Made by a program: the position numbers and the translations under genes. The notes under the pieces are model-generated. The model had not been told where the DNA came from and did no database searches. It saw nothing but the letters and a program-made list of their open reading frames with translations. A stretch of DNA of 64,000 bases from positions 1-64,000 of the forward strand of contig CAYJMG010000001.1 of NCBI GenBank assembly GCA_964371355.1. Reading direction: 5' to 3'. Positions 33,180 to 41,508 of the stretch are shown here, piece by piece (position 1 is the stretch's first letter; the number at the start of each line of letters is the position of its first letter). The stretch is from JACRBR01 sp964371355. Lineage in GTDB: Bacteria > Chloroflexota > Dehalococcoidia > DSTF01 > JACRBR01.

Positions 33180-33794
33180 TCAAAGGGTTAGCTGCCGCTC
33201 GAACGCGAGCATTTCGGATTGCAGTGTGTCAATACCGGGCCACCACCCATGATCGACCCCCGCGACGGTCACCGCGCGCACCTGCCCGGACGCGAGGGCC
33301 TGCACCTCTGCCGCCGGGGAGAGCGAATCTCGGTCACCAGTGATTAACAGCACCGGGACGCCCGCGGGCATCTCCGGAAGCGGGCCCATACCCTGCGGGG
33401 GCGAGACGAGCGCCAGCGCCGCGACAGCACAGTCCGCCGCAACCGCCGCCGCAATCATCGCCCCGAAGGAGTAGCCGGCCAGCAGTACCGGCGCGTCGGG
33501 TTTGTGCTTCCGCAACGCGTCGATCGCGGCCCGCGCGTCGGCCGCCTCGCCGCTGCCACCGTCGTACGATCCTTCGCTGGCGCCGACGCCGCGGAAGTTG
33601 AACCGCAGCGTGGCCGCCCCGGCCTGGGCCAACGCCTCGCACACGCCAGCCACGACGTGGTTGTCCATGTCGCCGCCGTACTGCGGATGGGGGTGCAGCA
33701 CCACGGCCGCCAGCCGGCCTGAGCCGTCGTGCAGCCGCGCTTCCAGCCGGAGCCCGTCGCTGTGCAGCTCGAACGGGCGCTCCACCAGTGTCAA
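33180..33794 (-). CDS. Alpha/beta hydrolase
   Basis: 204 residues with the small dienelactone-hydrolase-like fold: VVLHPHPQYGGDMDNHVV (oxyanion region), LRFNFRGVGASEGSYDGG, the nucleophile elbow GYSFGAMIA, an acidic strand PVLLITGDRDSLSPA, and DHGWWPG with the catalytic His. Substrate unknown. TTG 33794 is chosen because GGGAGG lies 7 nt upstream and it overlaps the preceding stop (TTGA); the longer open frame upstream is a shadow. Last gene of the prfA chain. Confidence 0.85.
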   Translation of the reverse strand: MTLVERPFELHSDGLRLEARLHDGSGRLAAVVLHPHPQYGGDMDNHVVAGVCEALAQAGAATLRFNFRGVGASEGSYDGGSGEAADARAAIDALRKHKPDAPVLLAGYSFGAMIAAAVAADCAVAALALVSPPQGMGPLPEMPAGVPVLLITGDRDSLSPAAEVQALASGQVRAVTVAGVDHGWWPGIDTLQSEMLAFERQLTL

Positions 33795-34162
33795 CTCAGA
33801 TCCTCCCGGTCGGGGAGCCGCTCTCCTGCCCCACGCCCCAGCAGCCGCCTCCACCAGGCGCCGCGCACCGACTCGCCAGGGATCTCCATCGCCACCGCTT
33901 TCCAGCCCGCATTCGTCCGCAGCCACGACCCCCGCAGCACGTACGACGAGCCGCCGTGGAACCGCACTTCGCTCCGTCCGTGCTCGTCGGCGGCGTCGAT
34001 GTCCACGATGTCGAACGTGCGGGCCCTGTGGCTGCGCGGCGCGCGGTATAGTCGCGGCAGCGCCCGCGCCTCGGCGTACGATGCAAACGTCGCGAGATCC
34101 CCCGCGACCAGTGCCCGCGCCTGGGCCTCAACCGCTTCGCGCAGCGTCTCCTCGTCCCGCAC
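33791..34162 (-). CDS. NTF2-like hypothetical protein
   Basis: 123 residues. The N-terminal helix DEETLREAVEAQARALVAGDLATFASYA and the strands RTFDIVDID, SEVRFHGGSSYVLRGSWLRT and AGWKAVAMEIPGE fit the NTF2/SnoaL-like fold, where the last Trp-Lys strand is typical. No catalytic residue can be assigned. GTG start with AGGAGGGG just upstream. It sits between prmC (15-nt gap) and the hydrolase (4-nt overlap). Confidence 0.7.
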   Translation of the reverse strand: MRDEETLREAVEAQARALVAGDLATFASYAEARALPRLYRAPRSHRARTFDIVDIDAADEHGRSEVRFHGGSSYVLRGSWLRTNAGWKAVAMEIPGESVRGAWWRRLLGRGAGERLPDREDLS

Positions 34163-34177
34163 GGCCCCTCCTGGCCC

Positions 34178-35029
34178 TCACGTTCTCACCACCAGCGCGC
34201 GGTCGTGTCCCGCAAGGTCTGTTCTAACGTGGATTTCAGCTTCGGGAAAGCGCGCGTGGGCGTAGGCCTGCAGCGCAGCACCCTGTGTGTCACCGATCTC
34301 CGCCGCCAGCATGCCTCCCATCGCCAAGTGGCCGTGTGCCCGGTCCAGCAGCCGCTCCACGATCTCCGTGCCGCGCTCCCCGCCGACCAGCGCGTCCCGC
34401 GGCTCCCACAATCGAAGCTCCGGCGCCAGCCCATCCCAGTCGCGCGCGCTGACGTACGGTAGATTCGCGACGATCACCTCGAACGCACCGAGCCCCTCCA
34501 GCAGGTCGCCCCGGCACAACGCGATTTGTTGGGCGACCCCGTGCCGCTCCGCGTTTCGGCGCGCCAACGCCAGCGCTCCCGTCGACGCATCCACGGCCGT
34601 CACCGGCGTCCCCGGCGCGTTTACCGCGATCGCCACCGCGATCGCGCCCCCACCCGTCCCCACGTCCACCACGCCCACGCCGGGACGCCGCCGCGAGATC
34701 TCCGCCAGCGCGACCTCGACCAGCAGTTCCGTCTCCTGCCGCGGGATCAGCGCCTCCGGTCCGCACGAGAACTCCAGCCCGAAGAATTCGCGGACACCCG
34801 TGACGTATGCCAGCGGCTCGTGATGCAGCCGGCGCGCGACGAGCGCCTCGAAGGCCCCTCCCGCTGCGTCTTCGAGCGGGTCGCTCAGGCGCGCCAGCAG
34901 GTGCGCCCGGTCGATGCCCAGCGTGTGCGCCAGCAGCACCTCCGCCTCCAGGTGCGCGTCGTCGATCCCGGCCGTCTCGAGACGGCGTGCCGTTGCTGCG
35001 AGCGCCTCGGCGATCGTCAGGCTGATCAA
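34178..35029 (-). CDS. prmC: Peptide chain release factor N5-glutamine methyltransferase
   Basis: Methylates the Gln of the GGQ motif in release factors. 283 residues: an N-terminal helical substrate-binding domain (1-85), PLAYVTGVREFFGLEF, IPRQETELLVE, the SAM loop VVDVGTGGGAIAVAIA, and the catalytic motif ANLPYV, a variant of NPPY. TTG start overlapping the upstream stop by 4 nt. It lies two genes downstream of its substrate prfA, as is common. Confidence 0.93.
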   Translation of the reverse strand: MISLTIAEALAATARRLETAGIDDAHLEAEVLLAHTLGIDRAHLLARLSDPLEDAAGGAFEALVARRLHHEPLAYVTGVREFFGLEFSCGPEALIPRQETELLVEVALAEISRRRPGVGVVDVGTGGGAIAVAIAVNAPGTPVTAVDASTGALALARRNAERHGVAQQIALCRGDLLEGLGAFEVIVANLPYVSARDWDGLAPELRLWEPRDALVGGERGTEIVERLLDRAHGHLAMGGMLAAEIGDTQGAALQAYAHARFPEAEIHVRTDLAGHDRALVVRT

Positions 35030-35301
35030 TGTCGTGGTGGTGTCGGCGGCCTGCCGCTGGCCGCCAGGGCCGCCTCGCGGATCTCCTTCGGATCGGGGAA
35101 CCCGCCTCGTTGCTTATAGTCCCAGAGCACCTGTCCGTCGAAGCGCACTGTGAACGCCCCGCCGGACGACGGCACCAGCACGATCTCGTCTGCCAGGTCG
35201 GGCCGCTGGTCGAACAGCTCCCGTGCCAGAAAGAACGCACGGCCCCCGAACTTGCACACCTGGCAGAACTCGATCTCGAGTCGATGCTTCGGTCCGTCCA
35301 T
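35026..35301 (-). CDS. Rdx (SelT/SelW/SelH) family protein
   Basis: 91-residue thioredoxin-like redox protein with the family's N-terminal strand and CxxC: LEIEFCQVCKFGGRAFFLA. Later SSGGAFTVRFDGQVLWDYK matches the conserved GxFEV strand, and GGFPDPKEI the C-terminal helix. Both positions are Cys, not selenocysteine. ATG 35301 has AGGTGAGG upstream; GTG 35313, overlapping the prfA stop, is an alternative. It links prfA and prmC in one transcript. Confidence 0.85.
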   Translation of the reverse strand: MDGPKHRLEIEFCQVCKFGGRAFFLARELFDQRPDLADEIVLVPSSGGAFTVRFDGQVLWDYKQRGGFPDPKEIREAALAASGRPPTPPRH

Positions 35302-35309
35302 CACGCGCC

Positions 35310-36392
35310 TCACCTTGCCGGCGGCCCGCCACCGCCCTCGCCGAGCTGACGCGCCTCGGCGTCCGCCGCGACGGCGTCGATCACCGCATCGATCTCCCCG
35401 TCCAGTATCCGCGGCAGGTTGTGTACCGTCAGCCCCACGCGGTGGTCCGTCAGCCGGTCCTGCGGGAAGTTGTACGTGCGGATCTTCTCAGAGCGCTCGG
35501 CGCTGCCGACTTGCTGCTTACGCGCTCCCGCGATCTCCTCCGCCTGCGCGCTCATCTTCTGGTCGAGCAGCCGCGCGCGCAACACACTCATCGCCTTCGT
35601 GCGGTTCTTCAGTTGCGACCGCTCGTCCTGGCAGACAACCACGATCCCCGTCGGCAGGTGGGTCATCCGCACCGCCGTTGCCACTTTGTTCACGTTCTGC
35701 CCGCCCGCACCGCCCGAGTGGAAGATGTCGATCCGCAACTCCGACTCGTTCACCTGGATGTCCACCTCCTCCGCCTCCGGCAGCACGGCCACGGTGGCCG
35801 TCGAGGTGTGGATGCGCCCCTGCGCTTCGGTCGCCGGCACCCGCTGCACGCGGTGCACTCCGCTCTCGTACTTCATGCGCGAGTACGCGCCCTGCCCGTG
35901 CACCTCGAAGATGATCTCCTTGAGACCACCGATCCCGATCTCGTTCGCCGAGACCACTTCGGTCGTCCAGCCGTGGCGGTCGGCGTATCGCGAGTACATC
36001 CTGTAGAGGTTCGAAGCGAATAGCGCCGCCTCGTCCCCGCCCGTCCCCGCGCGAATCTCCACGATCACGTCGCGATCGTCCCGTGGGTCTTTCGGCCGCA
36101 GCGCCCGCTTTAGCCGTTCCTCCAACTCCCCGTGGCGCGCCGTCAGCCGCTCGACCTCGTCCTTCGCCAGCGCCGCCATCTCGGCGTCTGCATCGTTCAC
36201 CATCGCCCGCGCTTCTTCCAGCGCCTTCGAGTTCTCCGACCACTCGCGATACACCGTCACGACGTCCGCAATGGACGCGCGCTCCTTCGCCAGCGCCTGC
36301 AGCTTCTCGTAGTCGCCGGAGATCTCCGGGCGTGCCATCTCGGCGGTCAACTCGTCAAAGCGCCGGTCGATGGATTCCAGTCGGTCGAACAT
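35310..36392 (-). CDS. prfA: Peptide chain release factor 1
   Basis: Terminates translation at UAA and UAG. 360 residues; the GGQ peptidyl-hydrolysis motif is in FHSGGAGGQNVNKVATAVR, and domain 1 is the N-terminal coiled coil (MFDRLESIDRRFDELTAEM). The codon-recognition loop region lies around ESGVHRVQRVPATEAQGR. Start ATG 36392, 15 nt after a terminator that separates it from the upstream GNAT gene. Confidence 0.97.
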   Translation of the reverse strand: MFDRLESIDRRFDELTAEMARPEISGDYEKLQALAKERASIADVVTVYREWSENSKALEEARAMVNDADAEMAALAKDEVERLTARHGELEERLKRALRPKDPRDDRDVIVEIRAGTGGDEAALFASNLYRMYSRYADRHGWTTEVVSANEIGIGGLKEIIFEVHGQGAYSRMKYESGVHRVQRVPATEAQGRIHTSTATVAVLPEAEEVDIQVNESELRIDIFHSGGAGGQNVNKVATAVRMTHLPTGIVVVCQDERSQLKNRTKAMSVLRARLLDQKMSAQAEEIAGARKQQVGSAERSEKIRTYNFPQDRLTDHRVGLTVHNLPRILDGEIDAVIDAVAADAEARQLGEGGGGPPAR

Positions 36393-36406
36393 GGCCTACA
36401 CGCGCG

Positions 36407-36432
36407 GAAACCCCCTTGTCCGAGGGGGTTTC
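36407..36432 (-). terminator. Rho-independent terminator between GNAT gene and prfA
   Basis: GAAACCCCC and GGGGGTTTC form a perfect 9-bp stem with an 8-nt loop; on the minus strand it ends in TTTC. It lies 32 nt past the stop of the GNAT gene (36465) and 14 nt before prfA, so it ends the hisS-side transcript. Confidence 0.8.
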
Positions 36433-36464
36433 GTCCTCTGCGGGCATGGTACCACCTGCTCCAT

Positions 36465-36980
36465 TCACGTGGACTCGCGCTGCTTCGCCGCGTGTCGCGC
36501 GGCGGCCTCCGCCTGCATGGCCGCGTACACGCCGGGCGAGCTGCCTTCGATGATCGTCGCGCCGCAGATCCGTTCGTAGAACTCCGCGGGGCCGACCCAG
36601 CCGATGATGGCGTACCCGTAGCCCATGTCACGCATGCTTTCGAGGCAACGGAACAGCAGGAGCGCGCCCACCCCCTGCCCGCGCAGGTCCTCCCGCACGC
36701 CCGTGGGGCCGAAGTAGTTGCGACGCGAACACTCGTACACCGCGAACCCCGCGATCCGCCCGTCCTTCACGGCCACGAACCCCGTGATCGGGTGCGCGCC
36801 GTTGAACGCGAAGTCCGCCTCCGTCGCCCACGCCTCGGTGAAGTTCTGCGTGATGAACGAGCGCAGCGCCGCCCGATCCCACGCCTCCATCCGGCGCACC
36901 GTGATCCCCGCCTCGGACACCCGGAGTTCGTACGGTGCCGGATCCGGCAGGTCATACAGGCGGACGAGCATGTCGGGCAT
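36465..36980 (-). CDS. GNAT-family N-acetyltransferase
   Basis: 171 residues. GNAT elements: VRRMEAWDRAALRSFI, FVAVKDGRIAGFAVYE, then NYFGPTGVREDLRGQGVGALLLFRCLESM, which holds the acetyl-CoA P-loop (R-G-Q-G-V-G), and PAEFYERICGA (motif B). Substrate unknown. ATG with GGGAGG 5 nt upstream; it follows hisS by 11 nt and probably shares its transcript, ending at the 36407-36432 hairpin. Confidence 0.85.
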   Translation of the reverse strand: MPDMLVRLYDLPDPAPYELRVSEAGITVRRMEAWDRAALRSFITQNFTEAWATEADFAFNGAHPITGFVAVKDGRIAGFAVYECSRRNYFGPTGVREDLRGQGVGALLLFRCLESMRDMGYGYAIIGWVGPAEFYERICGATIIEGSSPGVYAAMQAEAAARHAAKQREST

Positions 36981-36991
36981 AGCGCCTCCCG

Positions 36992-38275
36992 CTACGGCCG
37001 CACGATGTCGGGGACGTCGTCGATGCCAACGGTGCGCTCGGTGTGGTCGAGCATCGCGCGCAACGTTATGTCGCCGGACTCCAGCTCCTTGCGGCCGATG
37101 ATGGCGACGTACGACGCACGCTTCTGGTCCGCGTGGCGCAGCAGCGTGCGCAGGCTACGGCCCGGGCTCCCCACCACCACCTGCAGCCCTTCGGCGCGTA
37201 CGCGGTCAGCCAGTTGCAGCGCCAACGGCGCCGCCTCGCCCGCCACCAGCGCGATGAACAGCGCCGGGTTCGGCTCGGCCGGGATCTCCGCCTCCTGCCG
37301 CTTCAGATTCAGGATCAGCCGCTCGAACCCCGACCCGAACCCAACACCCGGCGTCGGTGGCCCGCCCAGCAGTTCGATGAGCCCGTCATAGCGGCCACCG
37401 CTGCCCATGCTGCTCTGCGCCCCCTCGACCGCCGGGTGGAACTCGAACACCGTCCGCGTGTAGTAGTCGAGCCCTCGCACAAGGTGCTCGTCGATCACGT
37501 ACTCGATGTCCAGCGCCGCCAGGCAGTCGCGGAGGCGCTGGAAGTGGGCGCGGCAATCGTCGCACAGGTAGTCGTGCAGCCGGGGCGCACCCGCGATCGC
37601 CGGCTGGCAGCGATCCTCCTTGCAGTCCAACAGCCGCAGGGGGTTCTTCTCGAACCGCGCCCGGCAGTCCTCGCACACCTGCGGCACCAACGGCCGGTAG
37701 TACGCCCGCAGCGCCTCGATGTACGCCGGCCGGCACGCCATGTCGCCGATCGTGTTCAGCTTGACCGTGTAGTCCCGCACCCCAAGCTCGCGGAAGAACG
37801 TCCGCAGCAGGTCGATGACCTCGGCATCGAGCAGCGCGTCGGGGTCGCCGACCGCTTCGATGCCGAGCTGCGTGTGCTGCCGGTAGCGCCCGGCCTGGGG
37901 TCGGTCGTACCGGAAGTTCGGCGCCACGTAGTACAGGCGCACCGGCTGCGGCAGGCTCGCCATCCCATGCTCGATGTACGACCGCATGACGTCGGCCGTG
38001 CCCTCCGGCCTCAGTGCCAGCCGGTCACCACCCCGGTCCTCGAACAGGTACATCTCCTTCTCGACGATGTCCGTCCCGCTGCCCGAGGTCCGCAGCCACA
38101 CCCCTGCGTGCCCGAACACTGGCGTGTCGATCCGCCGGTACCCGAACGACTCGCACACCCGCTCGGCCGTATCCCGGACGAAGCGCCAGTAGGGCCAATC
38201 CTCCGGTAGGAGGTCGGCCGTCCCACGTGGGGCGGTGTACTTCTGGGGTTTCTGTGCCGAATCTGAATCCGCCAT
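36992..38275 (-). CDS. hisS: Histidyl-tRNA synthetase
   Basis: Charges tRNA-His. 427 residues, class II: motif 1 around YRRIDTPVFGHAG, motif 2 LRPEGTADVMRSY and YYVAPNFRYDRPQAGRYRQ, HisA LVRGLDYYTRTVFEF, motif 3 VGFGSGFERLIL, and the C-terminal anticodon-binding domain (335-427). A CEDCR, DCK, YLCDDCR set around residues 200-250 probably binds zinc, as in many bacterial HisRS. Confidence 0.97.
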   Translation of the reverse strand: MADSDSAQKPQKYTAPRGTADLLPEDWPYWRFVRDTAERVCESFGYRRIDTPVFGHAGVWLRTSGSGTDIVEKEMYLFEDRGGDRLALRPEGTADVMRSYIEHGMASLPQPVRLYYVAPNFRYDRPQAGRYRQHTQLGIEAVGDPDALLDAEVIDLLRTFFRELGVRDYTVKLNTIGDMACRPAYIEALRAYYRPLVPQVCEDCRARFEKNPLRLLDCKEDRCQPAIAGAPRLHDYLCDDCRAHFQRLRDCLAALDIEYVIDEHLVRGLDYYTRTVFEFHPAVEGAQSSMGSGGRYDGLIELLGGPPTPGVGFGSGFERLILNLKRQEAEIPAEPNPALFIALVAGEAAPLALQLADRVRAEGLQVVVGSPGRSLRTLLRHADQKRASYVAIIGRKELESGDITLRAMLDHTERTVGIDDVPDIVRP

Positions 38276-38320
38276 AGGGCGCAGGATATCAAGCCACGCT
38301 CTTTGACGGACGACGCAACG

Positions 38321-38348
38321 GCACGGCGGCCCATAAGAGCCGCCGTGC
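38321..38348 (-). terminator. 10-bp hairpin after MMPL gene
   Basis: GCACGGCGGC (38321-38330) and GCCGCCGTGC (38339-38348) pair perfectly with an 8-nt loop, 29 nt past the MMPL stop and 46 nt before hisS. No long U-run follows; classed as a probable terminator. Confidence 0.6.
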
Positions 38349-38376
38349 GTCCGCTGGCAGGGGCACCCTCAGTTCA

Positions 38377-40662
38377 TCACGCAGAGGTCGTTTCAACGCC
38401 CGGCGACATCTCGGCGGTGAGCGCCGCCGGACGCTGACCCTGCAACGCGCCCTCGATGTTGATCCGCGGAAGCCACTCCATCCACCTGGGGAAGTACCAG
38501 TTCCAGTCGCCGAGCAGCTCCATGCTCGCCGGCACCAGCACCATACGGATGACGGTGGCGTCGAGGATGATGGCGGTGGCGAGGCCGAAGCCGACCTGCT
38601 GGAAGACCACCAGCTCGCCGGACGCCATACCCGCGAACACGGCGACCATGATCAGGGCGGCGCCGGTGATGATACCCGCGGTGCTGCGGAGCCCGTGGGC
38701 AACGGAAGCCGCGTTGCTGCCGGTCTCGTCGTAGTGCTCCTTGATCCGGCTCAAGAGGAACACGTGGTAGTCCATTGAGAGGCCGAACAGGATGGCGAAC
38801 AGGAACAACGGCAGCCACGACTCGATGACGGGAGATTCGCGGAAGCCGAGCAGGCTGGCGCCGAGGCCCTCCTGGAAGACCAGCGCTAGGATGCCGTACG
38901 CAGCACCGACGGACAGCAGGTTCAGAGCGACGGCCTTCAGCGGCACCACGATCGAGCGGAACACGACCAGGAGCAGCAGGAAGCTGGACCCCAGGACGAA
39001 CGTGAAGACGAGCGGCAGGTAATCCTTCTGCGTTTGGACTGAATCAACGGTCTCGGCCGTTGGCCCGCCGACGAAGACCTCCGCCCCCACACCCTCGAAG
39101 GCCGCGGGGATGTAGTCGGCGCGCAGGCGCCCCAGGGCGGCCTTCGACTCCGCGCTCGAGAAGTCGCCCGGCATGGCGATGGCGAGCAGCGCCAGGTCGC
39201 CGGTCGCATTAGTTTCCAGCGTCGCAGACCCAAGGAACTCATCTCCGTCGAGAGCGGCATTCAGCCGGGCGATGGCGTCCTGCACGGCCGGATCGGTGAC
39301 GTCAGGAGCGTCGATGACCACGTCGGCCGTCAACACGCCGTCGGAGAACTCCTCGTTGATCACATCGAAGGCATGGCGCGCCTCGCTGTCCTCGGGCAGC
39401 GAGCTGATGCCGACACTCCCGAGGTTGATGCCGAGAACAGGCAGCGCAGCGGCAACAAGCAGTCCGGCCGTGACGGCGACGGCGATCGCCGGACGAGCGG
39501 TCACGACCTTCGTGACCCAATCCCAGAGGCCCCCGCGGCTCTCCGCCCTTCCCCGCCGGCCCACGAAGGGCAGCGTCAGCCAGTCGACGCGATCACCCAA
39601 CAGGCCCAACACCGCGGGCAGCAGCGTCAGGGACGCGAGCACGGTGATGACCACGACCAGGATGGCGCCTATGGCGAAGCTGCGAAACGTCGCGTCGGGC
39701 ATGATGAGCATTCCCCCCAACGCGATCGCCACAGCGATGCCGGAGAAGAACACCGTCCGGCTGGCGGTGGCGCCCGCCGTCGCAATCGCGTCGACCTGCT
39801 CGCGGCCGACGCAGCGCTCCTCGCGGAAGCGCTGGACGATGAAGAGCGAGTAATCGATGCCGACGGCGAGGCCGATCATCGTGATGATGAAGACGACGAA
39901 GTTCGACATGTCTGTCACGTTGCTGACGAGCGCCGTTGCGCCGGCGGCCACGAAGATGGACAGCAAAGCGAGCACGATGGGAAGGCCGGCCGCGACCGCG
40001 GCACCGAACACGACCAGCAGGATGACGAGCGCCACGATGATGCCGATCATCTCGCCTTGCTGCAGCGTCTCCTCCAGGAGCGCCGTCATCTCACCCTCGA
40101 CGCTACCGAAACCCACGGTGGTGACGCGGAAGCCATCACTCCGATCGGCTCGCTCGACCACATCGACAAGCGGCGCCGCAGTATCCACGGCGTCGATCTC
40201 ATCGCCGGTCAGCGTGACTGGGATCAGGACGGTGCGCCCGTCGGCGGAGACGAGGCCCTGCGCGCCCTCCCGATAGCTGGCGACAGAACTCACTTCCTCG
40301 AGCGCGCGCAGGTTGGTCACGAGCGCGTCGACGAATGCCGAGTACGCGTCATCGCTGACGGTCGCCGTCTGCGATTCGACGACGACGAACTCCTCCGGTG
40401 GCGTCTCCTCGCGAAGACGCTGCTCGATGAGATCCCTGGCCTTCGTCGCCTCCGTGCCGGCGGTGCCCGGGTTGGGGGTCAGGTTCATAGTCCCGGCGGC
40501 CATGTAGGCAGCCCCGACCAGCACCGCCCAGACCGCAAGCACGCGCCAGGGATGCCGTGCGGCCGCACGCGCCAGCCAGCCGGTGAATCCAGGCCGATGG
40601 CTCAGCGGCCCATGTTCGGATGACGCATTTCCTCGAGAGACTCCTGAAGTTGACGGGTTCAT
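38377..40662 (-). CDS. MMPL/RND-superfamily transporter
   Basis: 761-residue integral membrane transporter with two repeats, each of a large extracytoplasmic loop and a six-helix bundle. First bundle: MIGIIVALVILLVVFGAAV to GLLGD; it contains GLAVGIDYSLFIVQRFREE, the proton-relay motif of MMPL proteins; the second has LFGLSMDYHVFLLSRIKEHY. Family members export lipids, drugs or siderophores. ATG with GGAGGAA upstream. It lies directly downstream of a two-component pair, so is probably its target. Confidence 0.92.
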   Translation of the reverse strand: MNPSTSGVSRGNASSEHGPLSHRPGFTGWLARAAARHPWRVLAVWAVLVGAAYMAAGTMNLTPNPGTAGTEATKARDLIEQRLREETPPEEFVVVESQTATVSDDAYSAFVDALVTNLRALEEVSSVASYREGAQGLVSADGRTVLIPVTLTGDEIDAVDTAAPLVDVVERADRSDGFRVTTVGFGSVEGEMTALLEETLQQGEMIGIIVALVILLVVFGAAVAAGLPIVLALLSIFVAAGATALVSNVTDMSNFVVFIITMIGLAVGIDYSLFIVQRFREERCVGREQVDAIATAGATASRTVFFSGIAVAIALGGMLIMPDATFRSFAIGAILVVVITVLASLTLLPAVLGLLGDRVDWLTLPFVGRRGRAESRGGLWDWVTKVVTARPAIAVAVTAGLLVAAALPVLGINLGSVGISSLPEDSEARHAFDVINEEFSDGVLTADVVIDAPDVTDPAVQDAIARLNAALDGDEFLGSATLETNATGDLALLAIAMPGDFSSAESKAALGRLRADYIPAAFEGVGAEVFVGGPTAETVDSVQTQKDYLPLVFTFVLGSSFLLLLVVFRSIVVPLKAVALNLLSVGAAYGILALVFQEGLGASLLGFRESPVIESWLPLFLFAILFGLSMDYHVFLLSRIKEHYDETGSNAASVAHGLRSTAGIITGAALIMVAVFAGMASGELVVFQQVGFGLATAIILDATVIRMVLVPASMELLGDWNWYFPRWMEWLPRINIEGALQGQRPAALTAEMSPGVETTSA

Positions 40663-40839
40663 CTACGTTCCTCCTCTGCTGACGACGTCTCTGTTGGTCT
40701 CACTCGCAGGCTACGGCCGTGCGGGCGAGGCGTCGTCGCACCAGGGAGAGAACGTGCGTACCTACGTGGGAGGAAGTTCGATGCAGGAGACGCTCTCCCC
40801 GGGGTGGTAGGTGGGCGGAGCGCGACCGGCGTGCTGGAG

Positions 40840-41508
40840 CTAGCTGCCTCTGGGCTCCACGAGGCCGGCGTCGTAGGCGAAGATGACCGCCTGGGTGCGG
40901 TCCCGGAGGTTGAGCTTTCCGAAGATGTGTTTGACGTGCGTCTTCACGGTGCCCTCGGACAGGACGAGGTGTTCGGCGATCTCGGCGTTGGAGAGGCCGC
41001 GCGCGACCAGCAAGAGCACCTCGCGCTCCCGCTCGGTGATGCCGTTCAGGGCGGATGCGTCCGGCTGCCTCCCGACGGGACGTTGTGCGAACTGGTTGAT
41101 GAGGCGGCGTGTGACCGACGGCGCGAGCAATGCATCGCCACCGGCGACGACGCGGATACCGGCGATGAGGTCGGCCGCGGGCGTCCGCTTCAGCAAGAAC
41201 CCGCTGGCCCCCGCTCGCAGGGCCCCGTACACGTACTCGTCGACCTCGAACGTCGTGAGTATCAGCACGCGCGATGTCTCTTCCCTCCCGAGCATGGCGA
41301 TCTGGCGGGTGGCCTCCAGCCCGTTCAACTCGGGCATCTGGATGTCCATGAGCACCACGTCCGGATCGAGTTTCCTCGTGAGCTTGACGGCCTCCGCACC
41401 ATTCGCCGCCTCGCCAACGACCTCGAAGTCAGGCTCGGACTCGAGGATCAGGCGAAAGCCGGCGCGCACGAGTTGCTCGTCGTCGGCCAGAAGGACGCGC
41501 ACTGTCAT
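40840..41508 (-). CDS. NarL/FixJ-type response regulator
   Basis: 222 residues. Receiver domain 1-120 with ADDEQLVRAGF (acidic pocket), DVVLMDIQMPELNG (phospho-acceptor Asp near 54), LTTFE and FLLKRTPA (conserved Lys); C-terminal LuxR-type helix-turn-helix at about 150-215 (ITEREREVLLLVARGLSNAEI, GTVKTHVKHIFGKL). ATG overlaps the kinase stop (ATGA). Expected to be phosphorylated by the adjacent kinase and to act on the MMPL promoter region. Confidence 0.95.
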   Translation of the reverse strand: MTVRVLLADDEQLVRAGFRLILESEPDFEVVGEAANGAEAVKLTRKLDPDVVLMDIQMPELNGLEATRQIAMLGREETSRVLILTTFEVDEYVYGALRAGASGFLLKRTPAADLIAGIRVVAGGDALLAPSVTRRLINQFAQRPVGRQPDASALNGITEREREVLLLVARGLSNAEIAEHLVLSEGTVKTHVKHIFGKLNLRDRTQAVIFAYDAGLVEPRGS

